A program made the position numbers and the translations under genes. This document shows positions 1-11,099 of a stretch of 64,000 bases of DNA, piece by piece (position 1 is the stretch's first letter; each line of letters begins with the position of its first letter). This DNA comes from Doris montereyensis. Its lineage: Eukaryota > Mollusca > Gastropoda > Nudibranchia > Dorididae. The stretch covers positions 452,344 to 516,343 of the forward strand of contig JAXRKP010000044.1 of assembly GCA_037039925.1 (NCBI GenBank). Direction: 5' to 3'. The notes below the pieces were generated by a model, which saw only the letters and a program-made list of their open reading frames with translations, was not told where the DNA came from and ran no database searches.

Positions 1-164
1 GAAATCGGTTATGACAGAACCGATGGGGAAAGGATTCAGTCCTATTATAACTGATTCCTGTTATAGACCAGCGGTTTCGCTAGCTTAGCGCTCTGTGTTC
101 ACGATGGTAAGCCATTCATCGTAATGTAGCATACAGACACACACTCTCTTCCCTTCTCTTTTAG

Positions 165-225
165 GCCTGTCGTGCATTTCAAACAGCCACAACGGCTCTC
201 GATGAAGTCATTATTGTTGAAAATA
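165..225 (+). CDS. possible small exon, weak
   Basis: A good acceptor (a long pyrimidine run ending TTTTAG) is followed by 61 nt open in two frames, then a possible GTATAT donor. In the first frame it reads ACRAFQTATTALDEVIIVEN plus one leftover base. That phase would fit exon 1 of the host gene at 12939, which needs one base from its upstream exon. The distance of 12.7 kb and the lack of recognisable domain sequence keep this speculative. The rest of bases 1-300 shows no gene. Confidence 0.18.
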
Positions 226-300
226 GTATATGAAATTAATAGACATAGATCTAGATTTACAATTCTCTGGTGTACTTCTCACGTTGACAGAGTCCTGTTA

Positions 301-1433
301 TAGCATGTTTTCTCTTCCCAGTCCCTGTTATAAGCATGTTTTCTCTTCCCAGTCCCTGTTATAAGCATGTTTTCTCTTCCCAGTCCCTGTTATAAGCATA
401 TTTTCTCTTCCCAGTCCCTGTTATAAGCATGTTTTCTCTTCCCAGTCCCTGTTATAGGCAATTGTTTTCCCTTCCCAGTCCCTGTTATAAGCAATTGTTT
501 TCCCTTCCCAGTCCCTGTTATAGGCAATTGTTTTCCCTTCCCAATCCCTGTTATAAGCATGTTTTCCCTTCCCAGTCCCTGTTATAAGCAATTGTTTTCC
601 TTCCCAATTCCTGTTATAGGCAATTGTTTTCCCTTCCCAGTTTCTGTTATAAGCAAGTGTTTTCCCTTCCCAATCCCTGTTATAGGCAATTGTTTTCCCT
701 TCCCAATCCCTGTTATAAGCAATTGTTTTCCCTTCCCAGTCCGTGTTATAAGCAATTGTTTTCCCTTCCCAGTCCGTGTTATAAGCAATTGTTTTCCCTT
801 CCCAGTCCCTGTTATAAGCAATTGTTTTCCCTTCCCAGTCCCTGTTATAAGCAATTGTTTTCCCTTCCCAATCCCTGTTATAAGCAATTGTTTTCCCTTC
901 CCAATCCCTGTTATAGGCAATTGTTTTCCCTTCCCAGTCCCTGTTATAAGCAATTGTTTTCCCTTCCCAGTCCCTGTTATAAGCAATTGTTTTCCCTTCC
1001 CAGTCCCTGTTATAAGCAATTGTTTTCCCTTCCCAGTCCCTGTTATAGGCAATTGTTTTCCCTTCCCAGTCCCTGTTATAGGCAATTGCTTTCCCTTCCC
1101 AATCCCTGTTATAGGCAATTGTTTTCCCTTCCCAGTCCCTGTTATATGAAATTGTTTTCCCTTCCCAGTCCCTGTTATAGGCAATTGTTTTCCTTCCCAG
1201 TCCCTGTTATTGTTTCCTTCCCAGTCCCTGTTATAAGCAATTGTTTTCCCTTCCCAGTCCCTGTTATAAGCAATTGTTTTCCCTTCCCAGTCCCTGTTAT
1301 AAGCAATTGTTTTCCCTTCCCAGTCCCTGTTATAGGCAATTGTTTTCCCTTCCCAGTCCCTGTTATAAGCAATTGTTTTCCCTTCCCAGTCCCTGTTATA
1401 GGCAATTGTTTTCCCTTCCCAATCCCTGTTATA
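301..1433. repeat. 33 bp minisatellite
   Basis: About 34 head-to-tail units. Early units (to about 450) are 31 bp and the rest 33 bp, with the core CCCAGTCCCTGTTATA followed by AGCAATTG or GGCAATTG. Because 33 is divisible by three and no unit carries a stop, several frames stay open and read as 11-residue repeats such as LPSPCYKQLFS. There is no start context and no splice signal, so this is not read as coding. Confidence 0.95.
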
Positions 1434-2222
1434 AGAGAGAGTGGTGAAGGTCTGTTGTAAGTGTAACCAGTGCCCACTGTATATATAAGTTTATTTTAAT
1501 AGAGACACAGAGAGAGAAAAAGAGAGTGGTGAAAGCTGTGGTGTAACCAGTGCCCCTGTATATATAAGTTTATTTTAATAGAGACACAGAGAGAGAAAAA
1601 GAGGGCGAAAGCTGTGGTGATAAGCAATGTGTCCCTGTAGTCCACTGTTATATAAGTTTATTTTAATAGAGACACAGAGAGAGAAAAAGAGAGAGTGGTG
1701 AAAGCTGTGGGGTAACCAGTGCCCACTGTATATATAAGTTTATTTTAATAGAGACACAGAGAGAGAAAAAGAGAGAGTGGCGAAAGCTGTGGTGTAACCA
1801 GTGCCCACTGTATATATAAGTTTATTTTAATAGAGACAAAGAGAGAAAAGAGAGTGGTGAAAGCTGTGGTGTAACCAGTGCCCACTGTATATATAAGTTT
1901 ATTTTAATAGAGACACAGAGAGAGAAAAAGAGAGAGTGGTGAAAGCTGTGGTGTAACCAGTGCCCACTGTATATATAAGTTTATTTTAATAGAGACAAAG
2001 AGAGAGAAAAAGAGAGAGTGGTGAAAGCTGTGGTGTAACCAGTGCCCACTGTATATATAAGTTTATTTTAATAGAGACACAGAGAGATTTTAAAAAAGAG
2101 AGAGTGGCGAAAGCTGTGGGGTAACCAGTGCCCACTGTATATAAGTTTATTTTAATAGAGACACAGAGAGAGAAAAGAGAGAGTGGCGAAAGCTGTGGTG
2201 TAACCAGTGTCCACTGTATATT
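1434..2222. repeat. 82 bp minisatellite
   Basis: About 9-10 units of roughly 82 bp. Each contains GTGTAACCAGTGCCCACTG, then TATATATAAG, a TTTATTTTAATAGAGACA block and a GAGAGAGAAAAAGAG purine tract. Small indels distinguish the units. It directly follows the 33 bp array without unique sequence between them. Confidence 0.93.
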
Positions 2223-2697
2223 TCAAGAATCAGCTCAGCCATTGTTCATAAGAAATGTCAGGCATTTATTGTTCGTTATCCGTCTGAAAAAATAAATATT
2301 GACTGTGACTAATTGAAAACTGATTTTGTCCAACCAACCATCGCCGGGAGCAACAAAATATTTGCTAATATGTGTTCAGACAAAGTGCCAACTATTGATA
2401 CATCGGCACATTAAAAACTTCTGACGCCAGACGCTCCAAATTGAGATCCAAATGAGAGGCAGACAAGCTGAGAAAACATTAAAATAGAATCGAGTTTGAT
2501 AAACATCAAAGTAGAAAACCCTCGTATTGATGAAGAAATACCATTAATTACCATGTCAAGTTGCACCTCCACTTCCAAAGGAGTTCAAAACAGGAACAAT
2601 GAATCAACGACACAATTTTTTGATAGTTCTGGAAATGTGCTCCCTAAAGTCCATGTAGGAAATGCAACAGTCTGTGAAAGAATATCTTGATAGAAGT
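2223..2697 (+). other. unique segment with a 65-codon open stretch of unclear status
   Basis: Non-repetitive sequence between two arrays. From 2496 to 2690 one frame is open and ends in TGA at 2691. Its last part reads like ordinary coding sequence (for example FFDSSGNVLPKVHVGN), but there is no ATG at the start of the frame and I see no convincing acceptor. It could be an old exon or part of a mobile element. Nothing else is recognisable here. Confidence 0.2.
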
Positions 2698-3537
2698 ACT
2701 CAGAGAAAATGGTGACACTTGAAAATTGATGAAAACAGTACAATGACGTGAGGAAGTTAGTGGCACTTGAACATTGATGAAAACAGTACAATGACGTCAC
2801 GGAAGCTAGTGGCACTTGAAAATTGATGAAAACAGTACAATGACGCCAGGGAAGTTAGTGGCACTTGAACATTGATGAAAACAGTACAATGACGTCAGGG
2901 AAGCTAGTGACACTTGCACATTGATGAAAGCAGTACAATGACGTCAGGGAAGCTAGTGACACTTGAACATTGATGAAAGCAGTACAATGACGTCAGGGAA
3001 GCTAATGACACTTGAACATTGATGAAAGCAGTACAATGACGTCACGGAAGCTAGTGACACTTGAACATTGATGAAAACAGTACAATGACGTCAGGGAAGC
3101 TAGTGACACTTGAGCATTGATGAAAACAGTACAATGACGTCAGGGAAGCTAATGACACTTGAACATTGATGAAAACAGTACAATGACGTCAGGGAAGCTA
3201 ATGACACTTGAACATTGATGAAAGCAGTACAATGACGTCAGGGAAGCTAATGACACTTGAACATTGATGAAAACAGTACAATGACGTCAGGGAAGCTAAT
3301 GACACTTGAACATTGATGAAAGCAGTACAATGACGTCACGGAAGCTAGTGACACTTGAACATTGATGAAAACAGTACAATGACGTCAGGGAAGCTAGTGA
3401 CACTTGAACATTGATGAAAACAGTACAATGACGTCAGGGAAGCTAGTGACACTTGAACATTGATGAAAGCAGTACAATGACGTCAGGAAGCTAATGACAC
3501 TTGAACATTGATGAAAACAGTACAATGGCGTCATTGT
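2698..3537. repeat. 49 bp minisatellite with a CRE-like site per unit
   Basis: About 17 units of 49 bp with the core ACATTGATGAAAACAG followed by TACAATGACGTCAGGGAAGC. The 8-mer TGACGTCA, the consensus cAMP-response element and a perfect palindrome, occurs intact 14 times. Three units carry TGACGTGA, TGACGCCA or TGGCGTCA instead. Variants alternate AAAACAG/AAAGCAG and AGGG/ACGG. Confidence 0.95.
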
Positions 3538-3588
3538 GAATTGTATGATACTTGACTTAAAGCCATTCGCCGCTATGGTCGGCGGATT

Positions 3589-3831
3589 CTAGATCCCACG
3601 GCAATCCTCTGTATCTCTGACATGATAAATTTCCCCATCCTTCGATTGTGTCTGAGAGATCGTTTCAAACCTTCTTTTGATGGTAGATTTAAGTTCAGGC
3701 TCGTCTTCATTAAGTCTGAACGAATCGTACACGGTTACATGCCGTATCCTGGACCGTTTTGTTGTGCTGTCGAAATACACGGTGAACGAAATCGCTGTGT
3801 TTGCGGTTATGTGGGGGTCTCTGCATAGCAT
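3589..3831 (-). CDS. candidate minus-strand terminal exon, unknown product
   Basis: Read on the minus strand, a CAG at about 3823-3825 (inside ATGCTATGCAG) could be a splice acceptor. From there the frame is open to a TAG at 3589-3591. The product has about 77 residues of normal, non-repetitive composition: an alternating hydrophobic stretch (AISFTVYFDSTTKRSRIRHV) followed by a charged segment (RLNEDEPELKSTIKRRFE). It has the look of a beta-strand-rich protein end, but I recognise no family. If read from the ATG at 3831 it would be an 80-residue peptide. It lies opposite to the host gene, upstream of its first recognised exon. The minus-strand signal-peptide candidate at 5918-6148 might be an upstream exon of the same gene, but the splice phases were not resolved. 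Confidence 0.3.
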   Translation of the reverse strand: MLCRDPHITANTAISFTVYFDSTTKRSRIRHVTVYDSFRLNEDEPELKSTIKRRFETISQTQSKDGEIYHVRDTEDCRGI

Positions 3832-4225
3832 GTGGCCAAAGCAACCTCAGTCCAACTACAAGGATATTGCTACCATATTTGTCTTCCTTTACAATTGACG
3901 CACAGTGTGGTGTATTTTCCCATGATTTATTATTCCTAAGACTCTCGACAATCATTTCCTGTGTAAAGCATCTTAGTTTCGTTCTTTTGTTTTTGTGTGT
4001 GGTTAAAGCCCGTGTTCCCCCGCAATTAAAAGGAGGACATAATTACCTAAACAATAACGAAACCAAATCTGGCCAACTGAGTATAATATAATATTATGTA
4101 TAAAGATTGGAAATATGAGTACCTAAACGTCAAAGGACAACCTTACTCAAAAGCTTTCCAATGGACTACCGTTATGACGATGAAACAGATTCGCGGTTGG
4201 TTTGCTTCAGTAGCAATAGATGTAA
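3832..4225. other. unique segment, no gene seen
   Basis: Low-complexity-free spacer. Short open stretches occur in both directions but none has coding character beyond the minus-strand candidate ending at 3831. Confidence 0.5.
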
Positions 4226-4263
4226 TGTAATAGTAGTAGTAGTAGTAGTAGTAGTAATAACAA

Positions 4264-4332
<69 letters not shown>

Positions 4333-4429
4333 TAGTAGTAGTAGTAATAGTAGTAGTAATGGTGATGGTAGTAGTGGTAGTAGTAATAGTAATAGTAATA
4401 GTAGTAGTAGTAGTAGTAGTAGTAGTAGC

Positions 4430-4470
<41 letters not shown>

Positions 4471-4541
4471 CAGTAGTAGTAGTAGTATAGTATTCATTGT
4501 AGTAACAGTATTAATTGTAGTAGTAGTAGTAGTAGTAGTAA

Positions 4542-4612
<71 letters not shown>

Positions 4613-4721
4613 AAACGGGGGTGGCAGTAGTAGTAGTAGTAATAGTAATAGTAATAGTAGTAGAAGTAGAAGTAGTAGTAGTAGTAGTAGTAGTTTGTTA
4701 TTGTAATAGTAATAATAATAA

Positions 4722-4792
<71 letters not shown>

Positions 4793-4841
4793 AAGTAGTA
4801 GTAGTAGTATCAACAGCAGCAGCAGTAGTTGTAGTAGTAGC

Positions 4842-4876
<35 letters not shown>

Positions 4877-4912
4877 AAGTAGTAGTAGTAGTAGTAGTAG
4901 TCGTAGTAGTAA

Positions 4913-4947
<35 letters not shown>

Positions 4948-5008
4948 AGTAATAATCGTGGTAGTAGTAGTAGTGGCAGTAGTAGTAGACTAGTAGCAGC
5001 TGTAGTAG

Positions 5009-5042
<34 letters not shown>

Positions 5043-5052
5043 GTATTAGTTC

Positions 5053-5112
<60 letters not shown>

Positions 5113-5180
5113 TAGTGGTAGTAGTAGTAGTAGTAGTAGTAGTAGCAGCAGCAGCAGCAGCAGCAGCAGCAGAGCAGAGT
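4226..5180. repeat. (TAG)n trinucleotide microsatellite
   Basis: About 0.95 kb of TAG repeats with scattered AAT, GGT and CAG interruptions, ending in an AGC run at about 5143-5172 and a short TTA run at about 5010-5042. The poly-Val, poly-Leu, poly-Thr and poly-Tyr frames it generates are artefacts of the repeat. Confidence 0.97.
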
Positions 5181-5248
5181 ATCATTATCATTATTAGTAT
5201 TGTTGTTGTTGATGCTGTTATTAATAATATCCTAATTGATATTGCAGG

Positions 5249-5396
5249 TGTTGCCGCATTTGTCGCTGCTATGGGTGGGTTAAAGGGATCGTTGTGGTTT
5301 GCCGCATTTGTCGCTGCTATGGGTGTTTAAAGGGATCTTTGAGGTTTGCCGCATTTGTGGCTTTGTGTTTAAAGGGATCTTTGTGGTTTGCCGCGT
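5249..5396. repeat. ~45 bp short tandem block
   Basis: Three to four imperfect units built on TTTGCCGCATTTGTCGCTGC and TTTAAAGGGATCTTTGTGG. Unit lengths vary because pieces are missing. The block is followed by about 85 bp of unique sequence before the 38 bp array. Confidence 0.75.
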
Positions 5397-5482
5397 ATCT
5401 AGGCACCACTCCATGACAAAACGTTTGGCTGCAAGTAGCAAAGAAGTAGATATGCAGTTACTAAAAGCAGCCTTAATTGATT

Positions 5483-5802
5483 TTGACAATACCGGTAATG
5501 GAATGTCACACACCCCCAGATTTGACAATACCTGTAATGGAATGTCACACACCCCCAGATTTGACAATACCGGTAATGGAATGTCACACACCCCCAGATT
5601 TGACAATACCGGTAATGGAATGTCACACACCCCAGATTTGACAATACCGGTAATGGAATGTCACACACCCCAGATTTGACAATACCGGTAATGGAATGTC
5701 ACACACCCCCAGATTTGACAATACCGGTAATGGAATGTCACACACCCCCAGATTTGACAATACCGGTAATGGAATGTCACACACCCCCAGATTTGACAAT
5801 AA
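5483..5802. repeat. 38 bp minisatellite
   Basis: Eight to nine units with the core TTGACAATACCGGTAATGG followed by AATGTCACACACCCCCAGA. Each unit holds the palindrome ACCGGT and the word GGAATGT. A one-base contraction (four C instead of five) appears in two units. Confidence 0.94.
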
Positions 5803-5917
5803 GCAATGGCTCGTCGAAATCGCACCCGGGCAGGAAGTATTTTTGAATGAACCAGAGCTATAATCCATAATTAATCTAATTAATTACGGAATTAAAGTCA
5901 ATCACTGGTAGCTATCG

Positions 5918-6148
5918 TTACTGTTTACTAAAATATCGTCCACAGACTACGTTGCCATCTGACGAAATGAAGAGGCAGGAGTGACATTCGTGAGTTGTAT
6001 CGTCAGGCAGGATGAGTTCAATATGTCCTGTGTTTGTTGGATTCTCAACGCTCCTGCTCATGGCCTTCTTTGTTAGAACATCTCCCACAGCTGTAAGCAA
6101 GTTGAGCCAAAACACTAGTACGTATTTACGGTTAAGAACATGTTTCAT
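5918..6148 (-). CDS. candidate secreted small protein or first exon
   Basis: A minus-strand frame from ATG (6146-6148) to TAA gives 76 residues. The N-terminus looks like a signal peptide: a short basic start (MKHVLNRK), a hydrophobic core (YVLVFWLNLLTAVG) and then polar sequence. The remainder is normal protein-like sequence with three cysteines (ECHSC and VVCGRY). It sits in non-repetitive DNA between the 38 bp array and a CT microsatellite. The frame may be a complete small secreted peptide, or a first exon if the TTTTAGTAAAC near its end is used as a donor. I recognise no family. It is antisense to the host gene and may pair with the minus-strand candidate exon at 3589-3831. Confidence 0.32.
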   Translation of the reverse strand: MKHVLNRKYVLVFWLNLLTAVGDVLTKKAMSRSVENPTNTGHIELILPDDTTHECHSCLFISSDGNVVCGRYFSKQ

Positions 6149-6271
6149 TGACTATTAACTTTATCAGTACAGTTGTAGATTGGAGATGAACATGACATTT
6201 TAACTGGTTCTGAATTTGAAGATACGTTTTTGTCAATATGTTATTACGTAGTACACTCATATTCAAACCCC

Positions 6272-6385
<114 letters not shown>

Positions 6386-6397
6386 TTCAACGTTACG

Positions 6398-7392
6398 GTT
6401 CAACGACAACGCTGTGACTACAAGCTCACAAAATTACGGTTCAGCTACCACGTCGTGATTACAAGCTCACAACACTACGGTTCAGCTACAACAAGGGATT
6501 ACAAGCTCACAACATTACGGTTCAGCTACAATGCCGTGATTATAAGCTCACAACACTACGTTTCAGCTACAACGCCGTGATTACAAGCTCACAGAACTAC
6601 GGTTCAGCTACAACAAAGGGATTACAAGCTCACAACACTGCGGTTCAGCTACAACGCCGTGATTACAAGCTCACAACAATACGGTTCAGCTACAACGCCG
6701 TGATTACAAGCTCACAACACTACGGTTCAGCTACAACAAGGGGTTACACGCTTACAACAATAAGGATGAGCTACAACGCCGTGATTACAAGCTCACAACC
6801 CTTCGGTTCATCTACAACACCGTGATTACAAGCTGACAACACTACGGTTCAGCTACAACGCCGTGATTACGAGCTCACAACATTACGGTTCAGCTACAAC
6901 GTCGTGATTACACGCTTACAACACTACGGTTCAGCTACAACGTCATGATTACAAGTTCACAACACTACGGTTCATCTACAAGACCGTGATTACAATCTGG
7001 CAACACTATGGTTCAATTACAACGTCGTGATTACAAGCTCACAACATTGCGATTCAGCTACAACGCCGTGAATTACAAGCTCAGAACATTACGGTTCAGC
7101 TACAACGCCGTGATTACAAGCTCACAACATTACGGTTCAGCTACAACGCCGTGATTACAAGCTAACAACATTACGGTTCAGCTACAACGTCGTTATTACA
7201 AGCTTACAACACTATGGTTCATCTACAACGCCGTGATTACAAGCTCACAACATTACGGTTCAGCTACAACGTCGTTATTACAAGCTTACAACACTATGGT
7301 TTATCTACAACGCCGTGATTACAAGCTCACAACATTACGGTTCAGCTACAACGCGGTGATTAAAAGCTCACAACATTACGGTTCAGCTACGA
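6398..7392. repeat. 41 bp minisatellite
   Basis: About 24 units with core CGTGATTACAAGCTCACAAC followed by ATTACGGTTCAGCTACAACG. Some units carry an ACAAGGG variant in place of ACGCCGT. Divergence between units is higher than in neighbouring arrays. Confidence 0.95.
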
Positions 7393-9400
7393 TGCCTCTT
7401 GAATACAAACAAAGGCAACTTCAAACTTGTCTTGTAAACATTAAAACACAAACAAAATGTGTATGTAAACATTAAAACACAAACAAACTGTCTATGTAAA
7501 CATTAAAATACAAACAAATGTCTATGTAAACATTAAAACACAAACAAATGTCTATGTAAACATTAAAACATAAACAAATGTCTATGTAAACATTAAAACA
7601 CAAACAAAATGTCTATGTAAACATTAAAACACAAACAAAATGTCTATGTAAACATTAAAACAGAAACAAAATGTCTATGTAAACATTAAAACACAAACAA
7701 AATGTCTATGTAAACATTAAAACACAAACAAAATGTCTATGTAAACATTAAAACACAAACAAATGTCTATGTAAACATTAAAACACAAACAAATGTCTAT
7801 GTAAACATTAAAACACAAACAAATGTCTATGTAAACATTAAAACACAAACAAATGTCTATGTAAACATTAAAACACAAACAAAATGTCTATGTAAACATT
7901 AAAACACAAACAAAATGTATATGTAAACATTACAACACAAATAAATGTCTATGTAAACATTAAACACAAACAAATGTCTATGTAAACATTAAACATAAAC
8001 AAAATGTATATGTAAACATTAAGACACAAACAAATGTCTATGTAAACATTAAAACACAAACAAATGTCTATGTAAACATTAAAACACAAACAAATGTCTA
8101 TGTAAACATTAAAACACAAACAAATGTCTATGTAAACATTAAAACACAAACAAATGTCTATGGAAACATTAAAACACAAACAAATGTCTATTTAAACATT
8201 AAAACACAAACAAAATGTCTATGTAAACATTAAAACAGAAACAAATGTCTATGTAAACATTAAAACAGAAACAAATGTCTATGTAAACATTAAAACACAA
8301 ACAAATGTCTATGTAAACATTAAATCACAAACAAAATGTCTATGTAAACATTAAAACACAAACAAATGTCTATGTAAACATTAAAACACAAACAAAATGT
8401 CTATGTAAACATTAAAACACAAACAAAATGTCTATGTAAACATTAAAACACAAATAAATGTCTATGTAAACATTAAAACACAAATAAATGTCTATGTAAA
8501 CATTAAAACACAAACAAATGTCTATGTAAACATTAAAACACAAACAAATGTCTATGTAAACATTAAAACACAAACAAATGTCTATGTAAACATTAAAACA
8601 CAAACAAATGTCTATGTAAACATTAAAACACAAACAAATGTCTATGTAAACATTAAAACACAAACAAATGTCTATGTAAACATTAAAACACAAACAAATG
8701 TCTATGTAAACATTAAAACACAAACAAATGTCTATGTAAACATTAAAACACAAACAAATGTCTATGTAAACATTAAAACACAAACAAATGTCTATGTAAA
8801 CATTAAAACACAAACAAATGTCTATGTAAACATTAAAACACAAACAAAATGTCTATGTAAACATTAAAACACAAACAAAATGTCTATGTAAACATTAAAA
8901 CACAAACAAATGTCTATGTAAACATTAAAACACAAACAAATGTCTATGTAAACATTAAAACACAAACAAATGTCTATGTAAACATTAAAACACAAACAAA
9001 TGTCTATGTAAACATTAAAACACAAACAAAATGTCTATGTAAACATTAAAACACAAACAAATGTCTATGTAAACATTAAAACACAAACAAATGTCTATGT
9101 AAACATTAAAACACAAACAAATGTCTATGTAAACATTAAAACACAAACAAATGTCTATGTAAACATTAAAACACAAACAAATGTCTATGTAAACATTAAA
9201 ACACAAACAGAATGGAATAAACAAAAGAAAACACAAACAAAATGTTGTACTGTCATTAAAACACAAACAAAAATGTCTATGTAAACATTAAAACACAAAC
9301 AAATGTCTATGTAAACATTAAAACACAAACAAATTCTATGTAAACATTATAACACAAACAAATGTCTTGTAAACATTAGCAAACAAATGTCTAGGTAAAC
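7393..9400. repeat. 30 bp minisatellite
   Basis: About 65 units with core AACATTAAAACACAAACAAA followed by TGTCTATGTA. Units differ mainly by one A in the AAAA/AAA run. A homogeneous block without length variants runs from about 8458 to 8845. The minus strand of that block is open (CFNVYIDICL repeats) only because the unit length is a multiple of three there. The array decays progressively after about 9320. Confidence 0.96.
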
Positions 9401-10560
9401 ATTGAGGAACACAAACAAATGTCTATGTCCATTAAAACACAAACAAAGTCTTATTAAATAGGAAATAACAAACAAAATGTTTCTATCTAAACATTAGAAC
9501 AAAATCAAATGTCTTGTTTCTTTAAACTAAATGTTTGTCTATGGAAACATTAAATCTTCAAACAAATGTCTATGTAAACATTAAAACACTTTTCAAAATG
9601 ATGGTAACATTAAAACACAAACAAATGTTTGATAAACATTATTAACACAATCTATTTATGTAAACGATTTGATTTAATTAAATGTTCACGTGATTGATTA
9701 AAATCAACAAACAAAATGTCTAATATGTAAACACCAGATACACAAACAGAAAAATGTCTGATTGAAAACATTACAACCCAAATCTTCTTCTTCTTCTTCT
9801 TCTTCCAATGTCTATGTAAACATTACAACACAAACAAATGTCTATGTAAACATTAAACCCAAACAAATCTTCTTCTTCATTAAAACACAAACCTGTCTTT
9901 AAGCTTTTCCCAAACTAAATGTCCACAGCAAACATTAAAACACTTTGTCCTAAAATGTCTATCAATCATTGCAACACCATACAAATGTCTTTAAGCTTTT
10001 ACTAGGGTCACAAACAGATCACCCTATCTCCACTTTGTCCTATCCTGTTCGTCTCCATCTAAAACATAGACCATATTCATGTTTTCCATTAAATCACAAA
10101 CAAATGTCTATGTAAACATTAAAACACAAACAAATGTCCTTTTTGGTCTCTTCCTAGTGCACAAACAAATGTTCATGTAGTATTTTCTGTTAAAATGCAA
10201 ACAAATCCCTTCTCTAAACATGTAAAACCATCTCAGTCTGTTTTCCCTAACAAAATGCCTCTTGCCTGGGCGAGCCTCCTAACACTAAAAAAATAGCCAA
10301 CACAAAGAAATTACTAGCCTCCTAAACTAGCCTAAACATTGTAGCCTCAAAGCAAAATGTCCTAGCCTCCACAGCCTCTATCCTAACCAGACAAATGTCT
10401 ATCTAATAAAACCTAGCCTCCTAGCATTGTACCTATTAGCCTGAGTCCTAGGTGGACATACCTAGCCTCCTAGCCTCGTCTAGTCCTCCTAACCTCTTAG
10501 CTTCCTAGCCTGCTAAGCTCCTAGCCTTTAGCCTACTTATTTGGATTTCCCCCTCGTATG
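9401..10560. repeat. scrambled zone: decayed 30 bp array mixed with other sequence
   Basis: Pieces of the 30 bp unit (AAACATTAAAACACAAACAA) alternate every 10-40 bp with fragments that recur in the same order about 1.1 kb downstream: a GATTTGATTTAATTAAATG block, a TTC run, CTTTGTCC, CATATTCATG and a TAGCCTCC cluster. From about 10270 to 10520 the CTAGCCTCCT word dominates. I see no gene here. See the findings for the collinear pattern. Confidence 0.7.
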
Positions 10561-11050
10561 TGTCCATTTATTTGTATCCAACCTTGATTCACCCAAGGTT
10601 TTGTCTATCGATTTGTTTCTGTTAATCTAAATGATTTGGTTGTTTGGGAGGGTTTGTTTTGTTTTGCCCAGACTTCCTGTAAACAATCCTTTTCAAGAAT
10701 GAGGGTAACAGGGTGTTGTGTTTCATTATGTTTGATGACTTATTAATACATCTATTTATGTTTTAGATTTGATTTAATTAAATGTTCACGGGATTGAGTA
10801 AAATCAATGTGCCTATAATTCTAATTTCTAACTATGCCTACATCCACCAGATACTGTATTGTGTCTTTGTGCCAATATTTCAACTGTTGTTGAGAGAACC
10901 CACTATAGTTTTGTAGAAATGATTATTTCGGACTGAAGGAGAATGGCAACGATTTACATCCCATTACTTCTAGCATCTTCTTCTTCTTCTTCTTCTTCCT
11001 GTGATTTCAAATTACAATCCCGATAGGTGTCGCCACAGCAGATAAATCAA
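10561..11050. other. mostly unique spacer with dispersed-element fragments
   Basis: This is the least disturbed version of the sequence blended into the zones on both sides. It contains GATTTGATTTAATTAAATG (near 10765) and a TTC run at about 10977-10998. A stretch around 10660-10740 resembles part of the dispersed element at 38.9-39.1 kb. No coding potential was recognised. Confidence 0.45.
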
Positions 11051-11099
11051 ATCCACTTTGTCCGATCATGTTATTACTCTTGATAAGACCATATTCATG

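Noticed and set aside
4226..5191. Long poly-Val, poly-Leu, poly-Thr and poly-Tyr reading frames
   Set aside because: They translate a TAG microsatellite in all frames and have no unique coding sequence.
7393..9400. CRISPR-like array
   Set aside because: Units abut without unique spacers and the context is eukaryotic, so it is a minisatellite. The same applies to the other arrays.
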